Under the pieces are notes generated by a model. The model saw only the letters and a list, made by a program, of their open reading frames with translations, did not search any database and had not been told where the DNA came from. From the NCBI RefSeq assembly GCF_016097555.1, contig NC_054701.1, positions 2,461,540-2,525,539 of the forward strand: a stretch of DNA of 64,000 nucleotides, written 5' to 3'. The DNA comes from Gigantopelta aegis (lineage: Eukaryota > Mollusca > Gastropoda > Neomphalida > Peltospiridae). Numbering within the stretch: position 1 is the stretch's first letter; each line of letters opens with the position of its first letter. Below are positions 12,836-24,758 of this stretch, piece by piece. The position numbers and the translations under genes are program-made.

Positions 12836-13990
12836 TGCGGGATTGGGAAGATGCTTGACCTGTTCACTTTTTAGAACATATTAATTTCACATGTCGCATT
12901 TAGGTACACACTAGGGTGGCATTACACCAAGTACCTATAGGAGCTCGGCGTGTTTCTTTAACCACAGATTGACCCGTTTGCATTTCACTAATGCAAAATG
13001 ACGTTAATTGGAATGACATCTTTAGCAGGGCGTAGCGTAATAATAATCAGGTTGTGGTGCTACGTCTGTGGGACATGAACACACATGTATTATTCATAAG
13101 GCGTGTAATGTAGCTGCTCTAAAGTTGTTTTTATTACTATAAATGTTGGGCGTTTATTTAGCTGCACTGGTCGTAAAGTATGTAGCTGTCTAGCGATGGT
13201 GCCAGTGAATTTGTACATATGCTGTGCCAAAGAAGAAACACAGTCATTTGTGAGCGTGTTTAGTTGTCCACTGCCATTAAGACACCTATAAAGCCACAGC
13301 ATGCCGAGTGTAAAGCAAACTTCCCCAAGGCTCGGTGATAAGAGAACGATTCGATCTGATACAGTTGATTAAGACTCATCCATATACGTCTTGTGTCAAC
13401 GAACTGTGTGGGAACAAATTAGTTTCGGATTTTACGTCCTTTCTATATGGACACGATATGTGATGTTTTATTAATACAGATTCAGAAGTTTAACGGTTAA
13501 TTCTTTATTCTAATAAACTGTTGGTGATCGTATGGCATTGATTTTGTTTCAGGTTGTTAACAGATGATTAAAGTGGCTTGGTTTCCCAGTCAAATATTCG
13601 TTTATTCTCAAACATCTACAACTAAAGGCGCATGGGTTGGGATGCAATTTGCCCTGATATTTTTGAGGGTAAGATTCAGTCTTTGTCCTAAACCGTGGTC
13701 AGTACACCTGGTGTACGTTTTTCCTACAGACGGCGCGCGACTCGTGCACCTAAGTATATACATTTGATATATGGGAGGACATGACGGTTGATATATGGGA
13801 TATACAATACTTAAAGTACTGGCTCATTATTGAGGTAGTATTCGTAAAACATGGTTAGTTCGTCCAGCACGGGTAGTTAGTTTGAAATATGACACAGATA
13901 CGTTTTTGCTGGAAGATAACAATGTAGTCGAGAAATAGCTATTGTAATCTTGACGGCGACGTCGTGTAATTGTGTGTAACCATAGGCGTA
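12836..13990. other. Gene-free stretch
   Basis: Only short unsupported open frames on either strand. Confidence 0.5.
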
Positions 13991-13996
13991 CGAGGC

Positions 13997-14056
13997 GGGG
14001 GGGGGGGGGGGGGGGGGGGCGGCAGAGATGGGCAACTCCCCCCCCCCCCCCCCCCG
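13997..14056. repeat. Facing poly-G and poly-C runs
   Basis: A run of about 20-23 G is followed about 20 bases later by about 18 C, able to pair as a hairpin. Confidence 0.9.
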
Positions 14057-14263
14057 TCCTGGAGCAAAACCTTAAATTCGGGCAAATATGATAGAGATAT
14101 TGTGGTAAAATGTGCTAATCCGAGACCTTTTTATCGTGTATTTCTATCATTTTACCCTCAAATTAGTAATCCATGTCAAAATGCGTAGTGATTCGTTTGC
14201 AACCTTATATAGCCTAGCTGTTTCGTAGTAATGCTAATATGATTAAATTTACTAATATACCAT

Positions 14264-15503
14264 CATGATCACAGTGAGACTCAAATTATTTACCATGCAT
14301 GTCACTGACTATTATACCATCATAACCGTGTTACTCAAACTATTTACCATGCATGTCACCGACTACTATAGCATCATAACCGTGATACTCAAACTATTTA
14401 CAATGCATGTCACTGACTACTACACCTCCATGATAACCATGTTACTCAAACTATTTACAATGCATGTCACTGACTACTATACCATCATGATAACCGTGAG
14501 ACTCGAACTATTTACCATGCATGTCACCGACTACTATACCATCATGATCACAGTGAGACTCAAACTATTCACCATGCATGTCACCGACTACTATACCATC
14601 ATGATCACTGTGATACTCAAACTATTTACCATGCATGTCACTGACTACTATACCATCATGATAAACGTGAGACTCGAACTATTTACCATGCATGTCACCG
14701 ACTACTATACCACCATGATAACCGTGAGACTCGAACTATTTACCATGCATGTCACAGACTACTATACCATCATGATCACAGTGAGACTCACACTATTCAC
14801 CATGCATGTCACTGACTACTATACCATCATGATAAACGTGAGACTCGAACTATTTACCATGCATGTCACCGACTACTATACCACCATGATAAACGTGAGA
14901 CTCGAACTATTTACCATGCATGTCACCGACTACTATACCATCATGATCACAGTGAGACTCAAACTATTCACCATGCATGTCACTGACTACTATACCATCA
15001 TGATCACTGTGATACTCAAACTATTTACCATGCATGTCACTGACTACTATACCATCATGATAAACGTGAGACTCGAACTATTTACCATGCATGTCACCGA
15101 CTACTATACCACCATGATAACCGTGAGACTCGAATTATTTACCATGCATGTCACCGACTACTATACCACCATGATAACCGTGAGACTCGAACTATTTACC
15201 ATGCATGTCACCGACTACTATACCACCATGATAAACGTGAGACTCGAACTGTTTACCATGCATGTCACCGACTACTATACCACCATGATAACCGTGAGAC
15301 TCGAACTATTTACCATGCATGTCACCGACTACTATACCACCATGATAAACGTGAGACTCGAACTGTTTACCATGCATGTCACCGACTACTATACCATCAT
15401 GATCACTGTGATACTCAAACTATTTACCATGCATGTCACCGACTACTATACCATCATGATAACCGTGAGACTCAAACTATTTACCATGCATGTCACTGAC
15501 TAA
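14264..15503. repeat. 57 bp (some 54 bp) tandem array, about 22 copies, open for 412 codons
   Basis: The unit contains ctactataccatcatgataa and actatttaccatgcatgtca. Unit lengths are multiples of three and lack plus-strand stops, so a 412-codon frame of repeated LFTMHVTDYYT peptides results. It starts and ends with the array and shows no sign of being a gene. Confidence 0.93.
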
Positions 15504-16493
15504 ATTAAGGTCTGATGCAATACCATATTTTGACCTTTCATCTTTTTTGTGAAAATCCTATACCTTTCAACTATGGACTTAACGGCTGTAGGCTGTGCTC
15601 AGGACGGGTGTCACCGATGGGGAAGGAGATGTCACCGTTTCGCGAACACCTGGTGTTATTAGCGAGTGCATGCCATCATAGCTGTATATACTATTATTCC
15701 ATTGAGGTCTAGCCTGTGTTGGTTCGGCTGTTCTAAGATAGTCTTTTCAGTGACAGTCCTCCTATGGGCGGTTCAAGTGGGATGAAACATTATCTATTTC
15801 AAGGTCAGCCAAACGAAAACATAATTATAATGACGATCACTTCGACATGTCTTTAATATCTCCTATTTACACTATAGCCCGAAGAGTACCCGCATTCACC
15901 CGTCAAAGTTTACTCAAACACGGGTACATACGTCGACGGGTAGTTTTAACACAAAGCAGTTTAAATCAAGAACCTCGCTCGCTGTTTACTTTCTGACGCT
16001 AACTCCACATTCCTCGCAATTCTCGTACATTAAACCGAAAAAAAGGCCGAATATTATCTCTTTTCAATTGATGACCATTAAGGCTTCACCCAAACCACGT
16101 CCAGTGTCGCTTCACGTGAAACTACTAAACTCAATATTGACAGGACGGTGTTGACTTACTCACCACACGAACGGACCATCTCGGCCACACCGTGACGATA
16201 TAATCACTCCCAAGGGTTAGACACGTTTTCACTGCCGGGTCTACTTCACTCACAGGTTGGTGTTTTTCTCTTTTCTCCCCTCGTGTAAAATGAGCTGTAT
16301 ATAGCCAGAAGCGTGAAAAATGACAGGATTATAAGTTGCATTATTAACTCCGAGAGGACGCATGAATAGCCAGAAGCGATGCAAATTAAATGTGTTGGGT
16401 GGCGCACCTGACAGATATTTACATTCCACTGCATGGGAAGGAAACACTTTTCTCTTCTTTGTTTTAATAAATAAATAAATACTCACCATTAAA
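15504..16493. other. Gene-free stretch
   Basis: No exon, RNA gene or repeat family recognised. Confidence 0.45.
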
Positions 16494-16620
16494 TTGTCAG
16501 TAAAGGATATTACTTTACAGAAATACCTTATGAACTCTATTCCAGATTTGTATAAAAGGTGCATCACAAGAATTCGATTGTCCTCACATAGCTTAGCTAT
16601 TGAACTTGGTCGTTATAGTA
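16494..16620 (+). pseudogene. LINE fragment, left half (split by the Tc1 element)
   Basis: Codes KYLMNSIPDLYKRCITRI followed by RLSSHSLAIELGRY, clearly related to KYRLSSHNLFIETGRY in the 8.8-9.7 kb LINE. The reading is cut at the TA where the Tc1 element entered. Confidence 0.8.
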
Positions 16621-18129
16621 TACTCAGTAAAACATTAAGCGCCACCCAATGTTTGCAACGTTATTCAAATTTGGACAGACATATTAGTAAAACGATGAAA
16701 GCTTTATACAAAACAACAGAAGTGAATAAAGATATTTATTAGGATTCAACAATAGAAAACAAGTCGTTGATTACATCACAAATGCGGTTCATATCACGTG
16801 GGTATTCGAAAACTATGTATGTGTGCAAAGAAAAGAAGGCTGAAAAACTTTGACCGTCAGCGCAAAACAAGGTGAAATTTAAAACAACCAGTGTTCCAGA
16901 AAGGTACCTAGCACTATGAAGATGTCCTAGAAGCACCAATCACTCAATAACGTGTGTAGGATCCGTGTGCATTGATCACCAGTTGTACCCTACGCCCCAT
17001 GCTATGAATTAACCTCTGAATTGTTTGTTGTGGGACCAACGCCCATTCCTGATGTAAAGCAGCTTCAAGTTCTGCTACAGTGTGAATTGTGTGGATTCGT
17101 TTTACGAATGTTACGTCCAAGAATGTCCCACAAGTGTTCAATGGGGTTGAGATCCGGACTGGTAGAGTCTCTATGGCCTCCTGTTGACGAAACTCCACTA
17201 CAGCCCTTGCTCTGTGAGGTCGAACGTTGTCATCCATGTACACAGGTCAACTTCTTAGGAGATGGTTGTCGAAATGCGGCACTACGATGGGATGAAGGAT
17301 GTCAGTGCGATATTTTCCCCCGTTTAGCGTTCCTTGCACGGTCACCAGATGCAGTTTGCATCCATATGAAACACATCCCCATATCATTACTGATCCCCCA
17401 CCATCTTGAAGGGTAGCTTGGACGTGTTTAGGAGCACATCTACTCTTATCCCGTCTCCAAACACAAACTCTGCCGTCAGTAACCCGCAATAGCATCCTAC
17501 ACTCATCGGACCAATGGATCCTTCTCCAAGAAGCCAAGTTCCAGCCTACTCAATTCCTGCACCACATCAAACGTTCACGGATATGTCTAGCAGTCAAATG
17601 AGGACGTGTAAGAGGTCTACGAGCACGATGTTTCGCAGCCTTGAGACGATTTCTAACCGTCTGGACGAAGAGTCGTCTGTTGGAATTCCATCGGTTCCTA
17701 AGTTCAGGTGCACGTCTTAGTCTTAACAAATTTCTATCTTCACGGACAGATGTTGTTTAGGGACTTCCGGACTTTGGACGGTCCTTGACGGCATTAGTTT
17801 GAGCTTCTTTTTGTACCAGTCTAGTGATAACGCTATGGTGATACCCTAACTGTCTTGCAATAGCCCTGCATTACATCCCGCCATTTTTCATTCCAATTAT
17901 TCTCCATCTCTCATCAGTAGACAGTGTAAGCCTTGCCATTTCACAATTTCAATTCAAAATGTTTGGGTTGGGTTTTTTTTTACAATTATAGACAGTGCAT
18001 TATAGATAAAAATGTACACGAATGTATCATTGCTTGTAACACAAGTTAAATTTATTTTGTAATTTTCCCTTCAAGCCAAAAGATTATTCACATATGATTT
18101 AGGTGGCGCTCAACTTTTTGTACTAAGTA
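16621..18129 (-). mobile_element. Tc1-type DNA transposon, 1.5 kb, inactive
   Basis: The ends are imperfect inverted repeats of 26 and 28 bp; both read TACT(C/T)AGTA at the tip and end GCGCCACC. A TA lies on each side (16619-16620 and 18130-18131). The transposase relic is on the minus strand. The element sits inside a LINE fragment whose two halves resume on either side. Length and TIR structure suit a full-length Tc1-like copy. Inactive because the transposase is broken. Confidence 0.9.
16944..17939 (-). pseudogene. Tc1 transposase relic (DDE family)
   Basis: About 332 codons, the family's usual length. From the N-terminus: MARLTLSTDERWRIIGMKNG, a helix-turn-helix with AIARQLGYHHSVITRLVQK, then the first Asp in HWSDE, the block GGGSVMIWGCVSYG, the second Asp in YMDDNVRPHRARA, SPDLNPIEHLWDILGRN with the catalytic Glu, and a C-terminus ending GSYTRY. 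Four in-frame stops interrupt it (after NGGM, KSGSP, WCRN and LLRS). The NPIEHLWD block lies in another frame, so two compensating frameshifts flank it. It cannot make an active enzyme. Confidence 0.9.
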
Positions 18130-18385
18130 TATTGATAGACGTAATAGAGTTTACGTATTTTGTCAACCCGAAGAGAGTGAAGATGAGCTCCAATGTGAAT
18201 TATGTGGTCCAGATTTGTTTTATGATTCAAGAGTTTAATACATTAAGAAATATTATACGGTGCACCCATCTATGTTCAAATTAATAGTTGCCAAGTACAA
18301 ATACTATTTAAGAATTGTGTATTTAGGTAAATATCTATTAAAAGTATTAAAAAAGACATGCTATATCTATGATTGTTTCTCAGAG
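18130..18385 (+). pseudogene. LINE fragment, right half
   Basis: After the transposon the LINE reading resumes as YIDRRNRVYVFCQPEESEDE, then a stop and YIKKYYTVHPSMFKLIVAKY and LGKYLLKVLKK. It matches the IDRNNRICRLCN...EDEY...DKYIKPFYY part of the other copy. One base is missing at the join relative to a clean TA insertion, so the copy had decayed before or after the insertion. Confidence 0.78.
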
Positions 18386-18567
18386 ACAAGTCGAGTTGTA
18401 CATGTTCTCTTATATTCTCCTCCGATTGTACTACTGCCATTCTTCTGCTATTCATCTTGGAACACTGGTAGGGTCAACGATAACGTCATGCCAAGTCGGT
18501 CAGATACGCAGTCACATTTCACGGCTGATTTTTGCATAATTAACTTATTTAACTAGTGACAAGACTA

Positions 18568-18855
18568 AAAGTTTAACGACACCACTAGAGCACAGTGATT
18601 TATTAATCATCGGCTACTGGATGTCAAACATTTGGTCATTTTGACGTCTTGTCTTAGAGAGAAAACCTGCTACATTGTTTCTTTAGTAACAAGGAGTATT
18701 TTATATGCACCATCCCATAGGCAAGATAGCACATAACATAACATGGCTTTTGATATATCAGTAGTGGTGTACTGACTGGAACGAGAAATAGACCAATGGG
18801 CCCACCGACGGGGATCGATCGTAGACCGACTACGTATAAAGCATAAAGCCCCCGT
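18568..18855 (-). mobile_element. SINE, head type 1 / tail type A, worn
   Basis: Tail aacgacaccactagagcaca, core ttttatatgcaccatcccat, and head remnant with gacggggatcgatcgtagac. The A box is degraded. Confidence 0.85.
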
Positions 18856-18923
18856 GACAAGATTACGTCTTCGTGAGAAGACAATTTAAATAGTGTTCAG
18901 TTGAAATGTATTATTCTGTTTAG

Positions 18924-19307
18924 AAAAAAAAAAAAAGTTTTATTTAACGACGCACTCAACACATTTGTATTTACGGTTATATGGCGTCAGACATATGGTT
19001 AAGGACCACACAGATTTTGAGAGGAAACCTGCTGCCGCCACTACATGGGCTACTCTTTCCGATTAGCAGCAAGGGATCTTTTATTTGCGCTTCCCACAGA
19101 CAGGATAGCACAAACCATGGCCTTTGTTGAACCAGTTATGGATCACTGGTCGGTGCAAGTGGTTTACACCTACCCATTGAGCCTTGTGGAACACTCACTC
19201 AGGGTTTGGAGTCGGTATCTGGATTAAAAATCCCATGCCTCGACTGGTATCCGAACCCAGTACCTACCAGCCTGTAGACCGATGGCCTACCACCGACGCC
19301 GGTCAGA
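18924..19307 (-). mobile_element. SINE, head type 2 / tail type B, with target duplication
   Basis: A 12 bp direct repeat tattctgtttag flanks it (18912-18923 and 19308-19319). The tail is type B (aacgacgcactcaacacatt, atatggcgtcagacatatgg). The head carries gtatccgaacccagtaccta (B box on the minus strand). Confidence 0.9.
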
Positions 19308-19762
19308 TATTCTGTTTAGTGTCAAAGGTTATAATTTGTATGGTTACATAATGCTAATGACAATCTTGTAAGATATATACAAAAACTGTTTCGCTTCATT
19401 ATTCTAATGGTCAGTTTTAAGTGGTCAAAAACATAAAACTGTTATACATACTTTTTTATCATCATGACCCACCTCCCTCCCCAATCGTTTCATTGTGTAT
19501 TTTTATCTTTTGTTGGCAGAGTAAACAAAAAACAACACCAAAAACAAATAAAAAAACAAAGTAAAAAATTTATATTTTATTTTCATCTCCATGACAAAAT
19601 AAAAGAAAGGAAGAGAACCAAGACAAACAGTGAAACGAGCGGGTGTATTTGTTTTACTGTTAACGTCCTGGCACCAAATTATTTTAACCCAGACCAATAA
19701 TATGCATAAGAAAAGACTGACATGTTCATTCTTGTTAAAAAGTCTTCAAACACAGCAGTCAA

Positions 19763-20008
19763 TTTGGTTTGTTTGTTTTGTTTAATGACACCACTGGAAC
19801 ACATTAATTAATTAATCATCGGCTATTAGATGTCAAACATTTCGTAATTTTGACTCAGTCATCAGAGGAAACTCACTACATTTTTATACGTACCTTCCCA
19901 CAGACAGGAAAGCACATACCACGGCCTTTGTCCAGTTGTGGTGCAATGGTTGGAATGAGAAAAAAACCCAATAAGCACAAGTCAACATTCAAACTCTCTG
20001 TTCTGTAG
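19763..20008 (-). mobile_element. SINE, tail type A, head decayed
   Basis: tgtttaatgacaccactgga (tail) and cacagacaggaaagcacata (core) are present; the head cannot be typed. It abuts the next element. Confidence 0.75.
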
Positions 20009-20010
20009 TC

Positions 20011-23000
20011 CAGGGCCCTGTACCACAAAGTCACAGTTATAAGGTAGATAAGCACTAACGGTGATCTTAGGGCTATATTCCACAAAGTCACAGTTATAAG
20101 GTAGCTAAGCACTTACGGTGATCTTAGGGCTATATTCCACAAAGTCTCAGTTATAAGGTAGCTAAGCACTAACGGTGATCTTAGGGCTATATTCCACAAA
20201 GTCATAGTTATAAGGTAGCTAATCACTTAAGGTGATCTTAGGGCTATATTCCACAAAGTCATAGTTATAAGGTAGCTAAGCACTTACGGTGATCTTAGGG
20301 CTATATTCCACAAAGTCAGAGTTATAGGGTAGCTAATCACTTAAGGTGATCTTAAGGCTATATTCCACAAAGTCATAGTTATAAGGTAGCTAATCACTTA
20401 AGGTGATCTTAGGGCTATATTCCACAAAGTCATAGTTATAAGGTAGCTAATCACTTACGGTGATCTTAGGGCTATATTCCACAAAGTCATAGTTATAAGG
20501 TAGCTAATCACTTAAGGTGATCTTAGGGCTATATTCCACAAAGTCATAGTTATAAGGTAGCTAAGCACTAACGGTGATCTTAGGGCTATATTCCACAAAG
20601 TCACAGTTATAAGGTAGCTAAGCACTTATGGTGATCTTAGGGCTATATTCCACAAAGTCACAGTTATAGGGTAGCTAAACATTTAAGGTGATCTTAGGGC
20701 TATATTCCACAAAGTCACAGTTATAAGGTAGCTAAACACTTAAGGTGATCTTAGGGCTATATTCCACAAAGTCACAGTTATAAGGTAGCTAAGCACTTAT
20801 GGTGATCTTAGGGCTATATTCCACAAAGTCAGAGTTATAAGCTAGCTAAGCACTTACGGTGATCTTAGGGCTATATTCCACGAAGTCACAGTTATATGGT
20901 AGCTAATCACTTAAGGTGATCTTAGGGCTATATTCCACAAAGTCACAGTTATAAGGTAGCTAATCGTCTTAGGGCTATATTCCACAAAGTCAGTTATAAG
21001 GTAGCTAAGCACTTAAGGTGATCTTAGGGCTATATTCCACCAAGTCACAGTTATAAGGTAGCTAAGCACTTATGGTGATCTTAGGGCTATATTCCACCAA
21101 GTCACAGTTATAAGGTAGCTAAGCACTTATGGTGATCTTAGGGCTATATTCCACAAAGTCACAGTTATAGGGTAGCTAAGCACTTATGGTGATCTTAGGG
21201 ATATATTCCACAAAGTCACAGTTATAAGGTAGCTAATCACTTACGGTGATCTTAGGGCTATATTCCAAAAAGTCAGAGTTATAGGGTAGCTAAGCACTTA
21301 AGGTGATCTTAGGGCTATATTCCACGAAGTCACAGTTATAAGGTAGCTAAGCACTTACGGTGATCTTAGGGCTATATTCCACAAAGTCACAGTTATAAGG
21401 TAGCTAAGCACTTACGGTGATCTTAGGGCTATATTCCAAAAAGTCATAGTTATATGGTAGCTAATCACTTAAGGTGATCTTAGGGCTATATTCCACAAAG
21501 TCATAGTTATATGGTAGCTAATCACTTAAGGTGATCTTAGGGCTATATTCCACAAAGTCACAGTTATAAGGTAGCTAATCGTCTTAGGGCTATATTCCAC
21601 AAAGTCAGTTATAAGGTAGCTAAGCACTTAAGGTGATCTTAGGGCTATATTCCACAAAGTCACAGTTATAAGGTAGCTAATCACTTAAGGTGATCTTAGG
21701 GCTATATTCCACAAAGTCAGAGTTATAGGGTAGCTAAGCACTTAAGGTGATCTTAGGGCTATATTCCACAAAGTCACAGTTATAAGGTAGCTAATCGTCT
21801 TAGGGCTATATTCCACAAAGTCACAGTTATAAGGTAGCTAAGCACTAACGGTGATCTTAGGGCTATATTCCACAAAGTCACAGTTATATGGTAGCTAATC
21901 ACTTATGGTGATCTTAGGGCTATATTCCAAAAAGTCAGAGTTATAGGGTAGCTAATCACTTAAGGTGATCTTAGGGCTATATTCCACAAAGTCATAGTTA
22001 TATGGTAGCTAATCACTTATGGTGATCTTAGGGCTATATTCCACAAAGTCACAGTTATAGGGTAGCTAAACACTTAAGGTGATCTTAGGGCTATATTCCA
22101 CAAAGTCACAGTTATAAGGTAGCTAAACACTTAAGGTGATCTTAGGGCTATATTCCACAAAGTCACAGTTATAAGGTAGCTAAGCACTTATGGTGATCTT
22201 AGGGCTATATTCCACCAAGTCACAGTTATAAGGTAGCTAAGCACTAACGGTGATCTTAGGGCTATATTCCACGAAGTCATAGTTATAAGGTAGCTAATCA
22301 CTTATGGTGATCTTAGGGCTATATTCCACGAAGTCACAGTTATAAGGTAGCTAAGCACTAACGGTGATCTTAGGGCTATATTCCACGAAGTCACAGTTAT
22401 AAGGTAGCTAATCGTCTTAGGGCTATATTCCACAAAGTCATAGTTATAAGGTAGCTAATCACTTAAGGTGATCTTAGGGCTATATTCCACAAAGTCACAG
22501 TTATAAGGTAGCTAATCGTCTTAGGGCTATATTCCACAAAGTCAGTTATAAGGTAGCTAAGCACTTAAGGTGATCTTAGGGCTATATTCCAAAAAGTCAG
22601 AGTTATAGGGTAGCTAATCACTTAAGGTGATCTTAGGGCTATATTCCACAAAGTCACAGTTATATGGTAGCTAATCACTTACGGTGATCTTAGGGCTATA
22701 TTCCACAAAGTCACAGTTATAAGGTAGCTAAGCACTTATGGTGATCTTAGGGTTATATTCCACAAAGTCACAGTTATAAGGTAGCTAAGCACTAACGGTG
22801 ATCTTAGGGCTATATTCCACGAAGTCACAGTTATAAGGTAGCTAAGCACTTACGGTGATCTTAGGGCTATATTCCACAAAGTCACAGTTATAAGGTAGCT
22901 AATCACTTACGGTGATCTTAGGGCTATATTCCACAAAGTCACAGTTATAAGGTAGCTAATCGTCTTAGGGCTATATTCCACAAAGTCATAGTTATAAGGT

Positions 23001-23170
23001 AGCTAAGCACTTAAGGTGATCTTAGGGCTATATTCCACAAAGTCATAGTTATATGGTAGCTAATCACTAACGGTGATCTTAGGGCTATATTCCACAAAGT
23101 CACAGTTATAGGGTAGCTAAACACTTAAGGTGATCTTAGGGCTAAGATCGCTTCATGTAACAGGGCTCTG
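20011..23170. repeat. 57 bp satellite (about 55 units) enclosed by transposon-like inverted ends
   Basis: The left end cagggccctgtaccacaaag and right end (as reverse complement) cagagccctgttacatgaag form an inverted repeat. Between them runs a 57 bp unit containing cttagggctatattccacaa and agtcacagttataaggtagc. A short unit variant lacking about 14 bp (taatcgtcttaggg) recurs. The unit is visibly a diverged copy of the left end plus the next 35 bp, so the array probably grew from the element's own terminus. No direct target duplication was found. Confidence 0.85.
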
Positions 23171-23426
23171 TTGTGTAAATGTGAATCTTAAGACACACAG
23201 TTGAATTTATTAAGACTAAATCTGTTAAGATAGCTTAACAGTTCATAATACTCTTTTAACCACATGATTAAAAGGAATACCATACAAAAATATGATCAAG
23301 GAAATACACATCATGTCAATTACTAAAGGAGCCAATTGCTCATCTTTACATAGATTAGCAGAAAAAAAAAGAAAAAAAAAGATAATATTTTTGAATTAAA
23401 AAAAACTGAAATGTAAGAGCTAACCC

Positions 23427-23451
23427 TCCTAGGAGTAACCTACTCCTAGGA
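23427..23451. other. Perfect 11+3+11 hairpin
   Basis: tcctaggagta, three-base loop acc, tactcctagga. No gene context, role unknown. Confidence 0.8.
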
Positions 23452-23466
23452 ACACTGGATGTAAAC

Positions 23467-23618
23467 CAGGGGTCTAGTTTGGGATTTTCAGGTGGTACGC
23501 AGACGTTTTCGGCAATGGAATAAAATGCTATTGGCTGCACCCCCTCAATATATTTTAATTAAACAAATATATTTGTAATCCCAGCTGCGTACCTGCGTTT
23601 ATGGAAGCTAGGCCCCTG
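23467..23618. mobile_element. Short hAT-like MITE (152 bp)
   Basis: Ends CAGGGGTCTAG and, inverted, CAGGGGCCTAG. The direct repeat tgtaaac lies at 23460-23466 and 23619-23625. ggtacgcag is inverted near both ends. Confidence 0.7.
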
Positions 23619-23857
23619 TGTAAACAATGCCCTCAAAGAAGAACATTAAGTACTTCCATATGAGCATACTGTATTTTGTATTTATCAATCAGTCACGGCT
23701 CTAACAGCTTCTAAATGGAGAAATCTGTTCCAGTTTTTAAAGATCAAAACGATTCATTATAAATCAAATATAACTACTGGACTATCCAAGAGATATCTGC
23801 GAGAGCTATAACCAAGGACTAGAAATCAAGTTGAATCCAACTGAAACAAAAGGAGTC

Positions 23858-24094
23858 CAGGGACCAATTCACAAAACATTGCAAGTCTAGAGTTGCATGT
23901 AACATAAATCTACGACTAAAGCACAATTTGTATTACCTACAAGAAATCTAGTTTTCTTTTGTGCTGAAATGCTCCATTTTAAGTAATGATGTAATTTTCT
24001 CCCTCAAATAGATGCCACACACGTGTAAATGTATGCCCCGTGTAACTGCTAGTCGCAGACGTAAACTTACAATGTGTTGTGAAATTGACCCCTG
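23858..24094. mobile_element. Candidate MITE (237 bp)
   Basis: Left cagggaccaattcacaaaac and right (inverted) caggggtcaatttcacaaca are related. No target duplication is visible. Confidence 0.55.
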
Positions 24095-24112
24095 ATTTGC
24101 CAAGAAAAGGAA

Positions 24113-24308
24113 ATGACTGCTAACAGTCTATCCTATGTGTTTCACGTAAGTGGAACAACTGTAATATGTTCTGGGTAACTGAGATAACAAGTGTAGCTAC
24201 TATAGAAAATGTCTGCTAACAGTCTATCCTATGTGTTTCACGTAAGTGGAACAACTGTAATATGTTCTGGGTAACTGAGATAACAAGTGTAGCTACTATA
24301 GAAAATGT
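24113..24308. repeat. 96 bp direct duplication
   Basis: Two virtually identical units starting ctgctaacagtctatcctat. Confidence 0.92.
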
Positions 24309-24603
24309 CTGCATCGGTACATGTATGTAAATGTCTCAGGTTTCTGGTGTCTATGACTTTGAACAAATACCTGAGAGAACCCTGCAATTAAAAGACAATT
24401 AAAAGACAAAACAAAATATTAATATTTTACAAAACACTATATGTATTTACTTTACCCTGATGTTTCCTAGTTTTTTGTTTTAAATTTTAACTGTGAAAAT
24501 TTTTCTGAACTTTTTATATATGTACATACTTGTATTTTTTAACTTGTCATAATGTTATTAGATTTGTTTGTTATTCTAAATTATGTAAGCACCATCAGTG
24601 TTT

Positions 24604-24735
24604 ATTTGCTGTCTGCATGCCCATTGGTCAGTGTTTATTTGCTGTCTGCATGCCCATTGGTCAGTGTTTATTTGCTGTCTGCGTGTTCATTGGTCAGTGC
24701 TTATTTGCTGTCTGCGTGTCCATTGGTTGCTGCAT
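24604..24735. repeat. 33 bp x4 array covering the end of TBL2
   Basis: On the minus strand each unit reads accaatgRRcaYgcagacag then caaataaRcactg. The first copy holds the predicted stop codon, and the next three contain AATAAA hexamers. Confidence 0.88.
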
Positions 24736-24758
24736 CCATAATGGCTGATAAGGAAGAT
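24701..24758 (-). CDS. TBL2: TBL2 exon 11: predicted terminal coding exon
   Basis: A strong pyrimidine tract and acceptor (tctttctttttgcag) open an exon in the required phase. It codes RSSLSAIMDAATNGHADSK and then TAA. The length and Lys ending suit the family C-terminus, but the sequence there is not conserved enough to prove it. The stop lies inside the first copy of a 33 bp tandem repeat whose later copies contain AATAAA. Confidence 0.62.
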
